Source: Zancudomyces culisetae (Eukaryota; Kickxellomycota; Harpellomycetes; Harpellales; Legeriomycetaceae). Taken from it: 43,402 bases of DNA. Within the stretch, counting starts at the first letter, position 1. Each line of letters opens with the position of its first letter. The stretch lies in assembly GCA_001969505.1 (NCBI GenBank), contig LSSK01000101.1, forward strand, positions 1 through 43,402, given 5' to 3'. Below are positions 29,322 through 40,148 of this stretch, in pieces. The notes below the pieces were generated by a model. It saw nothing but the letters and a program-made list of their open reading frames with translations. It had not been told where the DNA came from and did not search any database. A program made the position numbers and the translations under genes.

Positions 29322-31082
29322 TTAGCAGCGAAAATGTGACTGATAGATAGGGTTCTGTGTTTCGATTTTATATCGGTATTTAAGATTCTCAAGATAGTTG
29401 ACAAGCGATGGAGGTAGCTCATCAATGGTTTGGAAGTTTGTGGTTGAGTCTGGAGGAACCTGGATGCCTACGAGAACCTTTGCAAAATCGTGACCATAAT
29501 TCCTGTAATGGAAAAGCGAGATATTCCAATTAAGCCTCATTCCCGAAAGGAATCTATACAGGGCACCTGGTCGTTCAGGAAAAGTGAAACTAATAAGATG
29601 TTCGTGAGAAACCTCCGATCGCCCACCAATCATGTAGCGCGCATGGTCTTTAGCAAATTCATTATCACTGATATCCATAGGCTGGAACCCCTCATTTTTC
29701 ATTTCCTGTAATAGTTTAGGAAGTTCTGCAGTTCTATCTTGGAGATTAAATGCCATGAAGATTCTACCAATTTTGGGATCGGAGTAGCGGTATGAAAATT
29801 CCGTTACATTACGGGGATGGATGATTTGATATAGTCGGTAAAAGCTTCCAGGGAGTTCAGGGACCATAACTGATAACATTGCTTCGGATCCTTCACCCAC
29901 TTCGGCTCGCTCAGCAACAAATCGCAGCCTGTTAAAATTAATATTGGCACCGCTTGCAACAGAAATCAGCGTTTTGTTCTTGAGATCATTCATTTGCGCG
30001 TATTTTTTCATTCCAGCAACCCCAAGTGCACCTGCAGGCTCTAGGACAGATCTAGTATCGTCAAACACGTCCTTAATAGCCGAACAGATCTCATCATTGG
30101 TTACGAGAACAATCTCGTCTACATATTCTGAAGCTACCCGGTAGGTTTCTGCTCCAACTTGGCGCACGGCAGCTCCCTCGGCAAACAAACCGACCTCACC
30201 AATCAACTTGTTGTAGCCGCTTTCCAATGCTTGGTGCATTGCATCCGAATCGATTGCCTCAACTCCAATGACTTTTATATGTGGGCAAATACGCTTGATA
30301 TATGCTGCAATACCAGCAATCAGCCCTCCACCCCCGACTGCTGCAAAAATCGCATATATTTCTTGTGGTTTTGCTTGCCTTAGTATCTCCACACCAATTG
30401 TGCCTTGGCCGGCAATCACGTATGGGTCGTCAAATGGGTGAATGTTTACATATCCCTTTTCTTTTGCAAGTCTTTCGCATTCCATTTTTGCTGAATCGAA
30501 ATCTTCTCCGTGCAGAACTACTGTACCTCCCATCCGCTGTACGTTTTTCCATTTGATTTCTGGTGTGCTAACAGGCATTACAATGGTGGCTTTTATTCCT
30601 AGTGATTGTGCTGCCATTGCTATATGTTTCAATAAAGTACAAATTTTAGCTCAATACCATATGCTATTATGGGGGAGGGATATTAAAGAAGAAGGAACAG
30701 GATTATTTGTATAAATGAAAGAAAAAAAGCATAAGTGGATATTACCAACACCCTGAGCGTGATTACCCGCCGAGCAGGCTATGACCCCCCTGCTTTTCTC
30801 CTCCTCGGTTAGATTGGAGAGTTTGTTATAGGCACCACGAATCTTAAAGGAGAATATCGGCTGTAAATCCTCTCTCTTAAGCAAAATATTGTTATTCAGC
30901 TTGCTAGACAGATTTACTGCTGGTGTTAGTGGTGTTTCAACGGCTGCATCATAAACGTTGGCTGTTAGAATCATACTTAGGTAGTCGTTTCCGGTTTTTA
31001 GTACATTGAGACTTTCCTCGACCTTATCCAGTAATTGAGCTTTCAATTCTGCATTTTTTCCGTTTGTTTTACTTGTATCCAT
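29322..31082 (-). CDS. ILV1: Threonine deaminase (threonine ammonia-lyase, biosynthetic)
   Basis: PLP enzyme converting threonine to 2-oxobutanoate, the committed step of isoleucine synthesis, feedback-inhibited by isoleucine. Exons 30746-31082 and 29322-30619 (intron 126 nt, GTAATA..ATAG, phase 1) give 544 aa, normal length. The PLP lysine is K80 in [30 protein letters not shown] spans the splice join exactly as the family demands; the phosphate-binding loop is [11 protein letters not shown]. Two C-terminal ACT-like regulatory domains follow (starting about [17 protein letters not shown] and [17 protein letters not shown]), so allosteric control is expected. The N terminus ([16 protein letters not shown]) is not a typical mitochondrial presequence although fungal Ilv1 acts in mitochondria; an upstream non-annotated exon or a cytosolic enzyme are alternatives. 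Confidence 0.96.
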
Positions 31083-31839
31083 TTTGCCGACTTGATTTTT
31101 GTTTATTTTTATCTTTACTGTTATTTTTGTTGTTACTATTTTTATCTTGTTTTTCTCGCCTTGGGCTTCTTTGTGCGAAGTCTATAAAGCTTTATATAGG
31201 AAAGGATATGGTTTTGGATTAAAGCAACGGAATAAATAAGGATATCAAGAACCAAAAAAAAAAAAGACTTTGAAACAAAGTTTTGCGGGATAGCATAAAT
31301 CTGGAATAAAGCGTTTTGACACATAGCTGTACTTTGACTTTTCCTACTTTGTTCAATTAGAACAGATCAATGTGAATCAATTACCCAATAGTTATAGGGT
31401 TAAGAAAAAAATTTTCTCCAGTGTTATTTGCTATCACCATCGCAGGTCTAATTTGTTTTGTTTTTTCCGTCTTTTCAAGCTTGGACTATTATCAAAAAAA
31501 AAAAAGTAACTTTTTGTCACAATATGTTCAAATTAACAGTTATATGATAATTTGTATTTCGAGTATACGAATATTGATGTTAATGAGCAATTAAATGTGA
31601 TTAATTTGAAAAAATAGTTCAAAAAGAATGGAGGTGCATTTAATCTAACAAATGATACCAAAATAAAAAACAACACCAACTAATAAGTACACGAGCACTT
31701 GTTCAATTGCCAGCTATACGCCAAAAGATAAATGAACTGGTATGACATGTTTTTTATATTTTATTAACATAAAGGCAACAAAATACCAACAAAGTATTTG
31801 GATGGGAGAGCCACGCAAGTGAATGGAATATACCAAAGC
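31083..31839. other. Spacer upstream of ILV1
   Basis: 757 nt between ILV1 (start) and the 3' end of the recyclin-like gene. A/T-rich, no recognisable gene or repeat. Contains the ILV1 promoter; I did not find a convincing Gcn4-type site. Confidence 0.35.
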
Positions 31840-34800
31840 TCACATGAAATCACAATAACCCTCAATGAGGTTTCTAATGCGTGCATAGTCGCTTCTTCTA
31901 GCAACAAACTCGTACACCTCTTCGCCACGGAATACACTATCAAACGTTTTGCTTCGTGAGTAAAGGTCCTTTAAAAAGTCTCTCAAGTCCTTTGGTGCCA
32001 ATATGAAGCAATTGGCCAGATCCAAAAGTGCCTTAAACTTTTCTGAAATCTCACCATTAACAATTTCAGTGTTCACAAAATCGCTGTACAAATTCAAGTC
32101 TGCTATGAGTTGAAAACCACCAGGCTGAGAGATGCTAAACCTTTTTATATGCTCAGTTAGAATTGAAAATAGCCTATGGCCAATCTCGGCCAAGTAAACA
32201 TTTCCAAGTGCCTTTTGTGAGAGTGTTAACATGGAAATAATATCTGCAGATTCGGTAAGCATCTGCACAGCGCGTACGCATGCAATGGTCGGTTTTAATT
32301 GAAGAGAGATATTCATAGCCGGGCAATAATCTTCGGGTTTTTGCTGGGTATTCAAGACATTTTCAACTTGTCTCATAATGGTTTCGATGATACAATCAAC
32401 ACCAAGAACAACACTATCGTCCAGCACCCTTTCCAAAGCCCGCTTTTCTTGGTTGACTAGACTTAAAAAATCCATCTCATCAACAACCAAGGTGATTACA
32501 AGCTTGTAGTAAACCTCAATTAAAGAGAGTATAAGATCAGACATATTAACCAGCTCGAAAAATAATAATTCGTACATAGACACAAGCTCAGTGATTCTTT
32601 TACTAATAACTAAATCGATTCCTATTGATGTATCAAAGTCCTGTATCAATAGCTGGATTTTGCTGTTTTGAAATGACTTCGACTTTGTTCGAAACAAGTC
32701 TAGTGCGGTAGATTTCTCACCAGCGCCAAAATCCGATGAGGAACCGGATGTCTTGGGTATTATTGCAGACAATGAACCGATCTGAGATTGCAACTGCCTA
32801 AGCTCAGATATAATGTTGTCAAAGGCTGGTTTGATGTGCTTGTAACCAATTGAATTCAAAAGACCACAAAACGTATTTTCGATGCTTTCTTTTGCCCATT
32901 TGTAAAAATCACTGTCCTGATTTGCACTAGTAAATAACATGATTCGCATAATGGCATCGTGTGTAAATAAAATCATCGACAAGCACAGTGGCACATTTAG
33001 CTCGACTTTACCGAACCCCAAAAAATTGGCCGCGTCACTACTACCAGGAGTATTCTCCGAAAAGGACGAATGGTGGTCGTTCTGAGGTTGCTTTCCCCCA
33101 TTTGATGAATTATTTTCACCCAACTTCACAGAGTTCTCTTCAGAAAATTTAAAAAGCAAGTCAATGAGCTCACTCTTGACACCAGATCTAATATCTTCAT
33201 CAGTTACACCCAGTCTTTTTAAAAACGTAAAAGTGATAAAAGTCTTGTACTTTTCAATGTTTTTACTGTGTTCCGAAAACTTGAATGTCCTGATGAATTT
33301 TTTAAACCTCATCGTTCCTCTACTAACCCCATCCTTGGAAGAATCAGTACCGTCCATATTTGTTTTACTCTTAATATTTGGAGGCGTATCGGGCAGGTTA
33401 GATTCACCACCACCAGCACCACCACTACCACCACTCTCTAAAATTGCAATCGCACTCCTAAAACGCAAGCTAGGATCTTTTACAGTGTTCCACACTTTTG
33501 TTGTGAAAAAAATCATTTGATCGGATGCCTTTGCTGCCGACTGCAATATTGCCTTCATCCCTGACGTGTGCCACTCCAATGCAGCCGACCATCCCCGCAT
33601 CAAGTTGTTCCTCTCTACACTTAAATAATATAGCACTTGTTTTTCACTGATTGACGAAAATACCGCCTTTTTTCCGATCTCTGAGGGTACTGCAAATACA
33701 AAGTGTTTAGCCTCAGATCCTAAACTTTTAATTATACCATCCTGTTTCTTCCTCAATTCACTCGAGCTTCTGTTATCACACTCCAGCAAACATACCCCAC
33801 TACACCACTTTTGTGATACTTCAAAGCCCAAAGCAACTATATCGGCAATTGTTTTAAGGAACTCGCTACTTTCTGCACCTACAAAGTTTTGCTGGTCAAA
33901 TATTCTTTCAAAAACCCTACCTACTAGTCTTTCTCTTTGGAAGAGCTCCAATACGAGCGAACAAATTGTCTTTTGCACTAGTGACCCCATGCCTAGGTTT
34001 TTCTGCAGCTTGTATGCCTCCAGTACCAGTACACTTGTTAAATAGGCTAAAAACCCCTCATAAGACTCTGCATCGGTTATATTTTCGCTTATTCTAACTA
34101 GTTGGTGCTCAATACTCTCCTTTTTACTTTTTTGTGAATTAATACAACCAAGATCTACACATTCAGGATCAATACTGAACTCGCCCATGTCATAATCTTC
34201 GTCATCGTATATCGCTTTTACCTCCTCAGCCGCCTCGTCCCATCCGCTTTCTAAGAGCTCGTTAGTATTCAGGTAATATCGCACAAATGATTCGCCTTGT
34301 CGTATTTTCGATAGAATTCTCGCGTATACCTGTGCTTGAGCACTCATATCCTTGTTATAATAATATATCAGTTCTTCCAAGAGATCTTCTTCTATTCCAT
34401 GTACTATACTGAGTAATTTTTTATTTATCTGTGTGGATTTTCTATGAAATAACCCTCTGCCAAACCACATGTATTGCTCTATTTCCTCTGCCAAATCTAT
34501 TAGCAGCTTTTTGTTTGATTCCCTCATACCCAAAACTTGTGATATTTTCTTTTTCAAACCATTGCCTCCTGGTTTGATAATTCCTACATACCCTCTAATA
34601 TAATATCTATATAATGCCCTAAAGACATGGTATGCGCTTTCCTCCACTAATTCTGTAAGCTCGTTACAATTTTTAACTCCCCAAACTCGCTTCAACAAAC
34701 TCCACATACATGATGGTGCATCCCAAACTATTTTTTCCTTCATTCCCTCGATTCTAAGTCTAATACATCTCCATCCCATTCTCCCCAGCATCAATCGCCA

Positions 34801-36012
34801 CAAAATTCCCCCGTACGGACCATCTCGCTGTAGAAACTGATGATACCACAACTTGCGTGCCCTAAACACCTCTACGCAATCTTCGACATCCAAGTACACC
34901 GAAATATTTGCCAATACTCTAGGTGGGAGTCTTCCCCACTGAACAATTTTACTCTTGTTGCGGCTGGAGCCCTTAAGCACTCCTAGTGGTTTATACCCCC
35001 GTGTTTTTTTAAAACTTCCACCATCCTTCCCGCTCTGTGAAAGTGATGGTACTTCTCGTGTTTCGGTCGCCTTTTTATCTATTTTTTTTGTGTGTGCTAC
35101 GCCTTCTTGATCATCTTGTGTATCTATCAGCTTTCCTACAGGCTCCTCTGCTTTTTTATTTTCTTCACCGTTCTCATAATCATCGTCAGATAGTCCTTCT
35201 AAAATATCCTCAAACTCTTCAAACTCTTGAAACTCCAAGTTTATTGATTTGTTACCCGTTAAAGTAACCGGTGATTCGTGCCACCACTCGCCATCAACCT
35301 CCTTTCCCATTAACCAGTCAAACCCCCTATCAAAGTTGTATTTTGAGACTCTTTCATCGTTCGTCCGTGCCTTTTCTAGCTCTCTTTTTCTCTCGCGGTT
35401 ATGAAGGAACATCTCATACTTGCTTACTTTTTTCTTTTCTTTGTTCATATTAAATATATCAGCTACAAAATTCTGTCCCAATATCGTGCCTGATCCGCCA
35501 TCATCAGTCATAGGTCGTTTAATTGTTAAATACTCTGTCGTTTTTTCAAATACCTCTCGTATTTTTGGAAGGTTAAGTCGGGGTTTCTGGTGATCAAATG
35601 CATCGTGTTTTCCTGTCATCCCTCCATTTTCCCCGAATTTATATGTCTTTACCTTTCTTGAATCCCGATTGTAATCGCTATCACGGCCATTCTTTTCATT
35701 TTTGTTTTCCGGCTTTTCGTCCTCACTTTCATTTTCTGTTCCGCTATCTGAATGCACAATCTGGCGCCCCTTGTTTTGTCCAAATCCAAATATATCTACA
35801 GTCTTTTCAAGAATATTCTGTCGATCTTCATAATTCTTTTTTGTCCGCTTAGTCTTGCCGTTATTTTGCGTTTTCTTCGCGGATTCTATCTGGTCGGATT
35901 TGTTTGGCTGTGGCACTGGATTTGCGTTTTTTTCTTCTTCGTTTTTCAGCGCGTGGCTCCCATTCATTCCAATACTCATAGTCTCTCCATGACTCGGTGT
36001 ATTTGAGCTCAT
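31840..36012 (-). CDS. RCY1: Recyclin-1-like F-box / Sec10-type protein
   Basis: 1390 aa, single exon. Residues ~1-340 are disordered and charged. An F-box follows at about 352-400 (GRLPPRVLANISVYLDVEDC ... LWRLMLGRMGW), and the remaining ~1000 residues are a helical exocyst Sec10-like region, the architecture of recyclin-1 (yeast Rcy1, fission yeast Pof6), F-box proteins acting in endosome-to-Golgi/plasma-membrane recycling and cytokinesis. The protein ends YCDFM, so the last four residues (CDFM) fit a CAAX prenylation box, as does the end of yeast Rcy1. It is much longer than yeast Rcy1 (840 aa) because of the N-terminal extension and low-complexity insertions (for example GGSGGAGGGES near nt 33420). 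Family assignment rests on F-box plus Sec10-like helices plus CAAX; sequence divergence is high. Confidence 0.72.
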   Translation of the reverse strand: MSSNTPSHGETMSIGMNGSHALKNEEEKNANPVPQPNKSDQIESAKKTQNNGKTKRTKKNYEDRQNILEKTVDIFGFGQNKGRQIVHSDSGTENESEDEKPENKNEKNGRDSDYNRDSRKVKTYKFGENGGMTGKHDAFDHQKPRLNLPKIREVFEKTTEYLTIKRPMTDDGGSGTILGQNFVADIFNMNKEKKKVSKYEMFLHNRERKRELEKARTNDERVSKYNFDRGFDWLMGKEVDGEWWHESPVTLTGNKSINLEFQEFEEFEDILEGLSDDDYENGEENKKAEEPVGKLIDTQDDQEGVAHTKKIDKKATETREVPSLSQSGKDGGSFKKTRGYKPLGVLKGSSRNKSKIVQWGRLPPRVLANISVYLDVEDCVEVFRARKLWYHQFLQRDGPYGGILWRLMLGRMGWRCIRLRIEGMKEKIVWDAPSCMWSLLKRVWGVKNCNELTELVEESAYHVFRALYRYYIRGYVGIIKPGGNGLKKKISQVLGMRESNKKLLIDLAEEIEQYMWFGRGLFHRKSTQINKKLLSIVHGIEEDLLEELIYYYNKDMSAQAQVYARILSKIRQGESFVRYYLNTNELLESGWDEAAEEVKAIYDDEDYDMGEFSIDPECVDLGCINSQKSKKESIEHQLVRISENITDAESYEGFLAYLTSVLVLEAYKLQKNLGMGSLVQKTICSLVLELFQRERLVGRVFERIFDQQNFVGAESSEFLKTIADIVALGFEVSQKWCSGVCLLECDNRSSSELRKKQDGIIKSLGSEAKHFVFAVPSEIGKKAVFSSISEKQVLYYLSVERNNLMRGWSAALEWHTSGMKAILQSAAKASDQMIFFTTKVWNTVKDPSLRFRSAIAILESGGSGGAGGGESNLPDTPPNIKSKTNMDGTDSSKDGVSRGTMRFKKFIRTFKFSEHSKNIEKYKTFITFTFLKRLGVTDEDIRSGVKSELIDLLFKFSEENSVKLGENNSSNGGKQPQNDHHSSFSENTPGSSDAANFLGFGKVELNVPLCLSMILFTHDAIMRIMLFTSANQDSDFYKWAKESIENTFCGLLNSIGYKHIKPAFDNIISELRQLQSQIGSLSAIIPKTSGSSSDFGAGEKSTALDLFRTKSKSFQNSKIQLLIQDFDTSIGIDLVISKRITELVSMYELLFFELVNMSDLILSLIEVYYKLVITLVVDEMDFLSLVNQEKRALERVLDDSVVLGVDCIIETIMRQVENVLNTQQKPEDYCPAMNISLQLKPTIACVRAVQMLTESADIISMLTLSQKALGNVYLAEIGHRLFSILTEHIKRFSISQPGGFQLIADLNLYSDFVNTEIVNGEISEKFKALLDLANCFILAPKDLRDFLKDLYSRSKTFDSVFRGEEVYEFVARRSDYARIRNLIEGYCDFM

Positions 36013-38824
36013 TTCTTTTACCCTGCTTCGTTTACTTTTAGTTTCATTTGACCCGTTTATATTAAAAATGATGTGATGTGCGCTAGCGAATCCTCCAGCA
36101 AGTTCTTTTATTTTTCGCTGCTAAAATACAAAATATGGAGGTTACGATTGGTATCTTTTGTATCACCGGCTTCTAGCAGTTATATATTACAATATTTATT
36201 GATACACTAAAGATTCTTTTCGTTCGCGTCTCCGATATCGCTTCAGTTCACGCTACTTGCCTCCTAATTTCTAGTTGGCTCGTTCTGCTTGTGGATTCGA
36301 CTCTAAGTTTAAACGATTATCCCACTTGCACTGCTATTTCACCCAAAACCTCAGTATTTCTTATTTAATTCAAAAGACGTTTGCCGTTGCTTTCTTTGCT
36401 TCAGTAATATTGTCTTTTTTACCACTTGTTTTTCTTTTTCTTTTTTGTTTTTCCTTATTTTGCCTAATTGAAGGTATTTTTCCAAAATGAACCCAACTTT
36501 TTTTCTCTTGACAAAGAAAGTTTAGGGTGTTTAGCCAATGAAATCAATGGTTTTATCTGCAATTGAAACTTTACTCCTTTGTTTGCCATTGACTTTTTTA
36601 TTTTTCGATTCCATTCACTTGTAACCCTGAATTTTGGCTAAATTTGTAAAGAGGCAGGTGCAGTTGCTAATAAGTACACATTGCTTGGATACTATATCAA
36701 TACTGAAAGGTAATACAAGTTTGCATCAATTGTAATACCTATAACGTAGCTTGAACCGATTATGATCTATAAACTGTTTTCTTTTAACTCCAACTTCAGT
36801 ACCATGAATTTTGAGTCATCTTTTTCAGGTTCAGAGCGGGTGGTACTCACCTTTGATGATTAAACCTTGTATTTTTCTGTTTTATCTTTTTTTTTTAAAG
36901 TAGATCTGGACTATATAACCAATAAATGATATCAAGTATAAAATATTCTACTTTTAAAAAAAAAACTAGTACCCATACCAAAGAATACAAAAGGTACTTT
37001 ATTATATGATGTTATAATACCTTATTACCAACAAAACAACACATATGTGACATCTTAAAAACAATGGTCAAAGGAAATATTAGTTTGTTTTTATCACACA
37101 CCATATTCTAAAGTGTGTATACAGTGGGAGATATCTTTTTTTCAAACTTCTTTTTGCGTTTTCCTTTTTGTTAGCAAAAATGTAATGGAGGAGGGAGTGA
37201 GCCTTCAAGGTCAAAAGAAAGAGTGCTGCGCTTAAACCAAAATTCCAGAAAAATACACAAATCCTTACATATGTTTTCCACAATACTCGTTTGTTCTCTG
37301 GTACACGATATTACGGATAACACCCCATCTGTTGTGTTTATGGGTCCAAACAACAATCTTTTTTTTATTTCCCCTATTCAAAACTTGATTACTCCTGTCT
37401 ACTTTGTGCTTTATTCTTTTTTTCTCAAGAGTGATGAACAATCAACCCATCTTCGTCCCCTGTGAATCTGTAATGGGAAGTTTTACTTTTTGTGCAAATT
37501 AGTTGGAGGTAGTGTGATTTAATAACTTATGGCGCCATATTTTGCAGAAATTGGAATATTTGTGATGTCATCCAGAATGAAAGCAAAATTGGCCATCTTG
37601 ACCATCAACCATTTACTTTGAATATCCCGTGATCTATTAGTGTATTTTCCATTGTAGAATCTGTTATATTGTACGAGTAACGGGTTTTGGGGAGGTGAAT
37701 AGAGAAAAACAAAAAAGGGATATGATAACTAATGAATTGAATAATCGAAAATAATGTAGTGATGTCGTTTCTGCATAGCCAACAGATGGAGGGTATGAAA
37801 GGTTCACCAACCAAGATTCACACTTACATTGCCCAGAGTTAATTGAACTCAATTGTGAATGAGCGACTGATTACACATAGTGTAAAACGTGCTATTTACT
37901 AATAAATATCACAAGAAATACTCCGCTGTGGTTTATTATTATTTTTTTAGACAAGCAAGGTTGTACAGTCTCATAAAAGAACTAAAAAACACAATGCACA
38001 AACTCTGGTGTACACGTATAGTATATGATGCTTATTTTGGGCTTGGAAACGCAAAAAGCATCTGTGTATTCACTTTGATACCAACACTCAAACAATCCCG
38101 CCTTGTGATTGTATTTACAAAGATGCAAAAAATAACGGGGTAGATCGTGATGAAGGGGAAGGGGGGGGTGAAGCAAGTGGAGCAAAAAGCAGAGAAACCA
38201 AACCAAAACGAACCCCAGGATCTTTCCAATTAAAACCATTCAAAAGAAAAGGTGATCAAAAAAAAAAACCAAATGTGAAAGCTTGTTGTTTAGTTTTGAC
38301 AATATCTGCAAATATCTGAACCCAAACCCCCCAAACCGAAGAAAGCACATTCCATTGATTTTTTCTAATATTTTCTAATTCTTGACAATTTCTTTTGAGA
38401 TTGCCAATTAGCCAATATTTTTCCCTGGTTTTTTCAATGGAACTAATTCTTGATATGTAACGCATTGTCGAATTTGATATCGCAGATTGCACGAGCGAAT
38501 AACAGTTGGTGTTATCGCTTAACTCTAAACGCACTATTTTTTTTTTACCACTCAATTAGAATGAACCGATACTGAATAAAAAAATGGAGATTGCTGCTAT
38601 CTTGCTTTTTTTACCAATGTTTTCTAACACTCAAGATTCAGCTTCATTTACCAAAGCATCCGTATAAATATGGTTCTCAAGTTCAGCCCCTGATAAAAGC
38701 TTTGTATTTTGGAACCATAGTTTTATTGCTTTTAGTTTTCTTTGCTACAATATATATTTAGAGCCAAGAAAAATAAAGTAAAGGTATATATTTTTGTAAA
38801 TACTACCCCTCATCGATCACAACA
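36013..38824. other. 2.8-kb spacer; possible unresolved minus-strand gene in 37.1-38.7 kb
   Basis: The left part (36.0-36.7 kb) is strongly pyrimidine-rich on the plus strand and is the presumed promoter of the recyclin-like gene. The right part contains several exon-like blocks on the minus strand with good splice borders (38652-38744, 38256-38510, 37617-37663, 37264-37468, then a tail to 37080). I could not assemble them into a recognisable protein. No RNA gene or mobile element seen. The USP promoter lies in the last few hundred bases. Confidence 0.3.
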
Positions 38825-39448
38825 ATGGATGAATTTTATACAGGAGAAGCTTTCCAGGACGTTGAAGTCATACTGGAACAAGACCGTCTTCAAATAGATG
38901 ATATCTTGGGTCGCCCAGCCAAAGAGCACAAGGACGATGACGAGTCAGCGAAATCGTACAAGATGATTCCGGAACAAAAGGAATTTTTGGATGATGGACC
39001 TGGAATTAAAAGAGTCATAGTAATAGCCGCAGGTGAAACTGAAGAAACACAAAAAGTTATTGACTGGAGTCTTGATAATGTCATCAAAAAGGAGTCCGAT
39101 TTGATTATTTTGGCACACGTAAGAAAGCTACAAAACGCCACTGGGGTTGTAGGACTAACAGACTTTGTCGCTGCAGATGCTTCTGTAGACAAAGGTTATA
39201 GAAAGGATAGTCACAAGCTGCTTCGAACATTTGGGCAGAGAGTCAAGCAAAGAGGATATCATGTGAAAGCCATCTCCATTACTGGTGAACCAGGTCCTGA
39301 GTTGGTGAACAAGGTGGAAGAAATGAATGCAAACCACTTGATCCTTGGCACTCGTGATCTTTCATCATTTACAAAAATGTTTGTAGGAAGCATAAGTGAT
39401 TATTGCGTCAAGAATGCGAAGTGCCCGGTTACAGTAGTTAGGGTATGA
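38825..39448 (+). CDS. Universal stress protein (UspA) family protein
   Basis: 207 aa, one exon. An N-terminal acidic extension of about 60 residues (MDEFYTGEAFQDVEVILEQD...) precedes the Usp fold. The fold starts at IKRVIVIAAGETEETQKVID and ends with the nucleotide-binding signature: NHLILGTRDLSSFTKMFVGS followed by ISDYCVKNAKCPVTVVRV, matching G-X2-G-X9-G-S/T in the G...GS arrangement of ATP-binding members (first Gly-X2 position carries Arg-Asp rather than Arg-Gly). Fungal members are cytosolic and linked to stress or nutrient phosphorylation; no specific partner can be inferred. Start at the ATG at 38825, preceded by AACA. Confidence 0.93.
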   Translation: MDEFYTGEAFQDVEVILEQDRLQIDDILGRPAKEHKDDDESAKSYKMIPEQKEFLDDGPGIKRVIVIAAGETEETQKVIDWSLDNVIKKESDLIILAHVRKLQNATGVVGLTDFVAADASVDKGYRKDSHKLLRTFGQRVKQRGYHVKAISITGEPGPELVNKVEEMNANHLILGTRDLSSFTKMFVGSISDYCVKNAKCPVTVVRV

Positions 39449-40148
39449 GGAAGCCGTGTTGATGCGCCTGTATCCATAGCATTATATTCTTTCTATCACC
39501 GATTTATAATTTAATATCGAGAAAAATAGTGCAATCAAGTCGAGGAAAATGCGTATTGAAGTTTTAGGTAGTGCTATTGTGGTTACATGCTCAAGTTGGT
39601 AACTTTTATTTTAGTTTAGCGGATTGTCATCTTTTGTTGTAGCCTTTCAAGTGAGTTTGTTTAAATAAAGAGGGTGGGAGTAATGTTTACCTAGAAAAAA
39701 ATACAACTAAATGCTCATTGTATGGAAGTTGGTAATGCTGAATTGGATTATATGGTAGCAGGGAGGAGTGTGTTGGTAGATGGTGTTTTTGAGTCATCAT
39801 TTATTCTTTTGGAGGAATAGGCGAGTGGAAATAAGATTAAGAATGTGATTTTGTATTTTTGGGTTGAAGTAGCTGAGGTGGTGAATTGCAAAAGTGAATC
39901 TCTTATCCAAGCTGATTTAAGACTTTGGAAAATTGCCCATAGAACTAATGAAGTGGCAAAAAAGAGATGAAAAAAAATTTTGGCGCAAATATATGGTTGG
40001 TGGGGGGAGGAGGAGGAGGAACAAAGATTCGCGTATATCGTAATTTAAAACACCAAAATTAGTGTGCAAAGCAATATAGAAAACAATACAAAAAAAAACT
40101 AAAGCAGGCCAAAACAAAGAAAAGATAAAGGTGAAGGTGCGAACAATA
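39449..40148. promoter_or_regulatory. Spacer between the USP gene and the bromodomain gene
   Basis: 700 nt, purine-rich on the plus strand (line 39661-39720 is 38/60 purine). USP 3' UTR followed by the promoter of the next gene. A GGAGGAGGAGGA stretch is at about 40008-40020. Hydrophobic minus-strand open frames here are reflections of purine-rich DNA. Confidence 0.45.
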
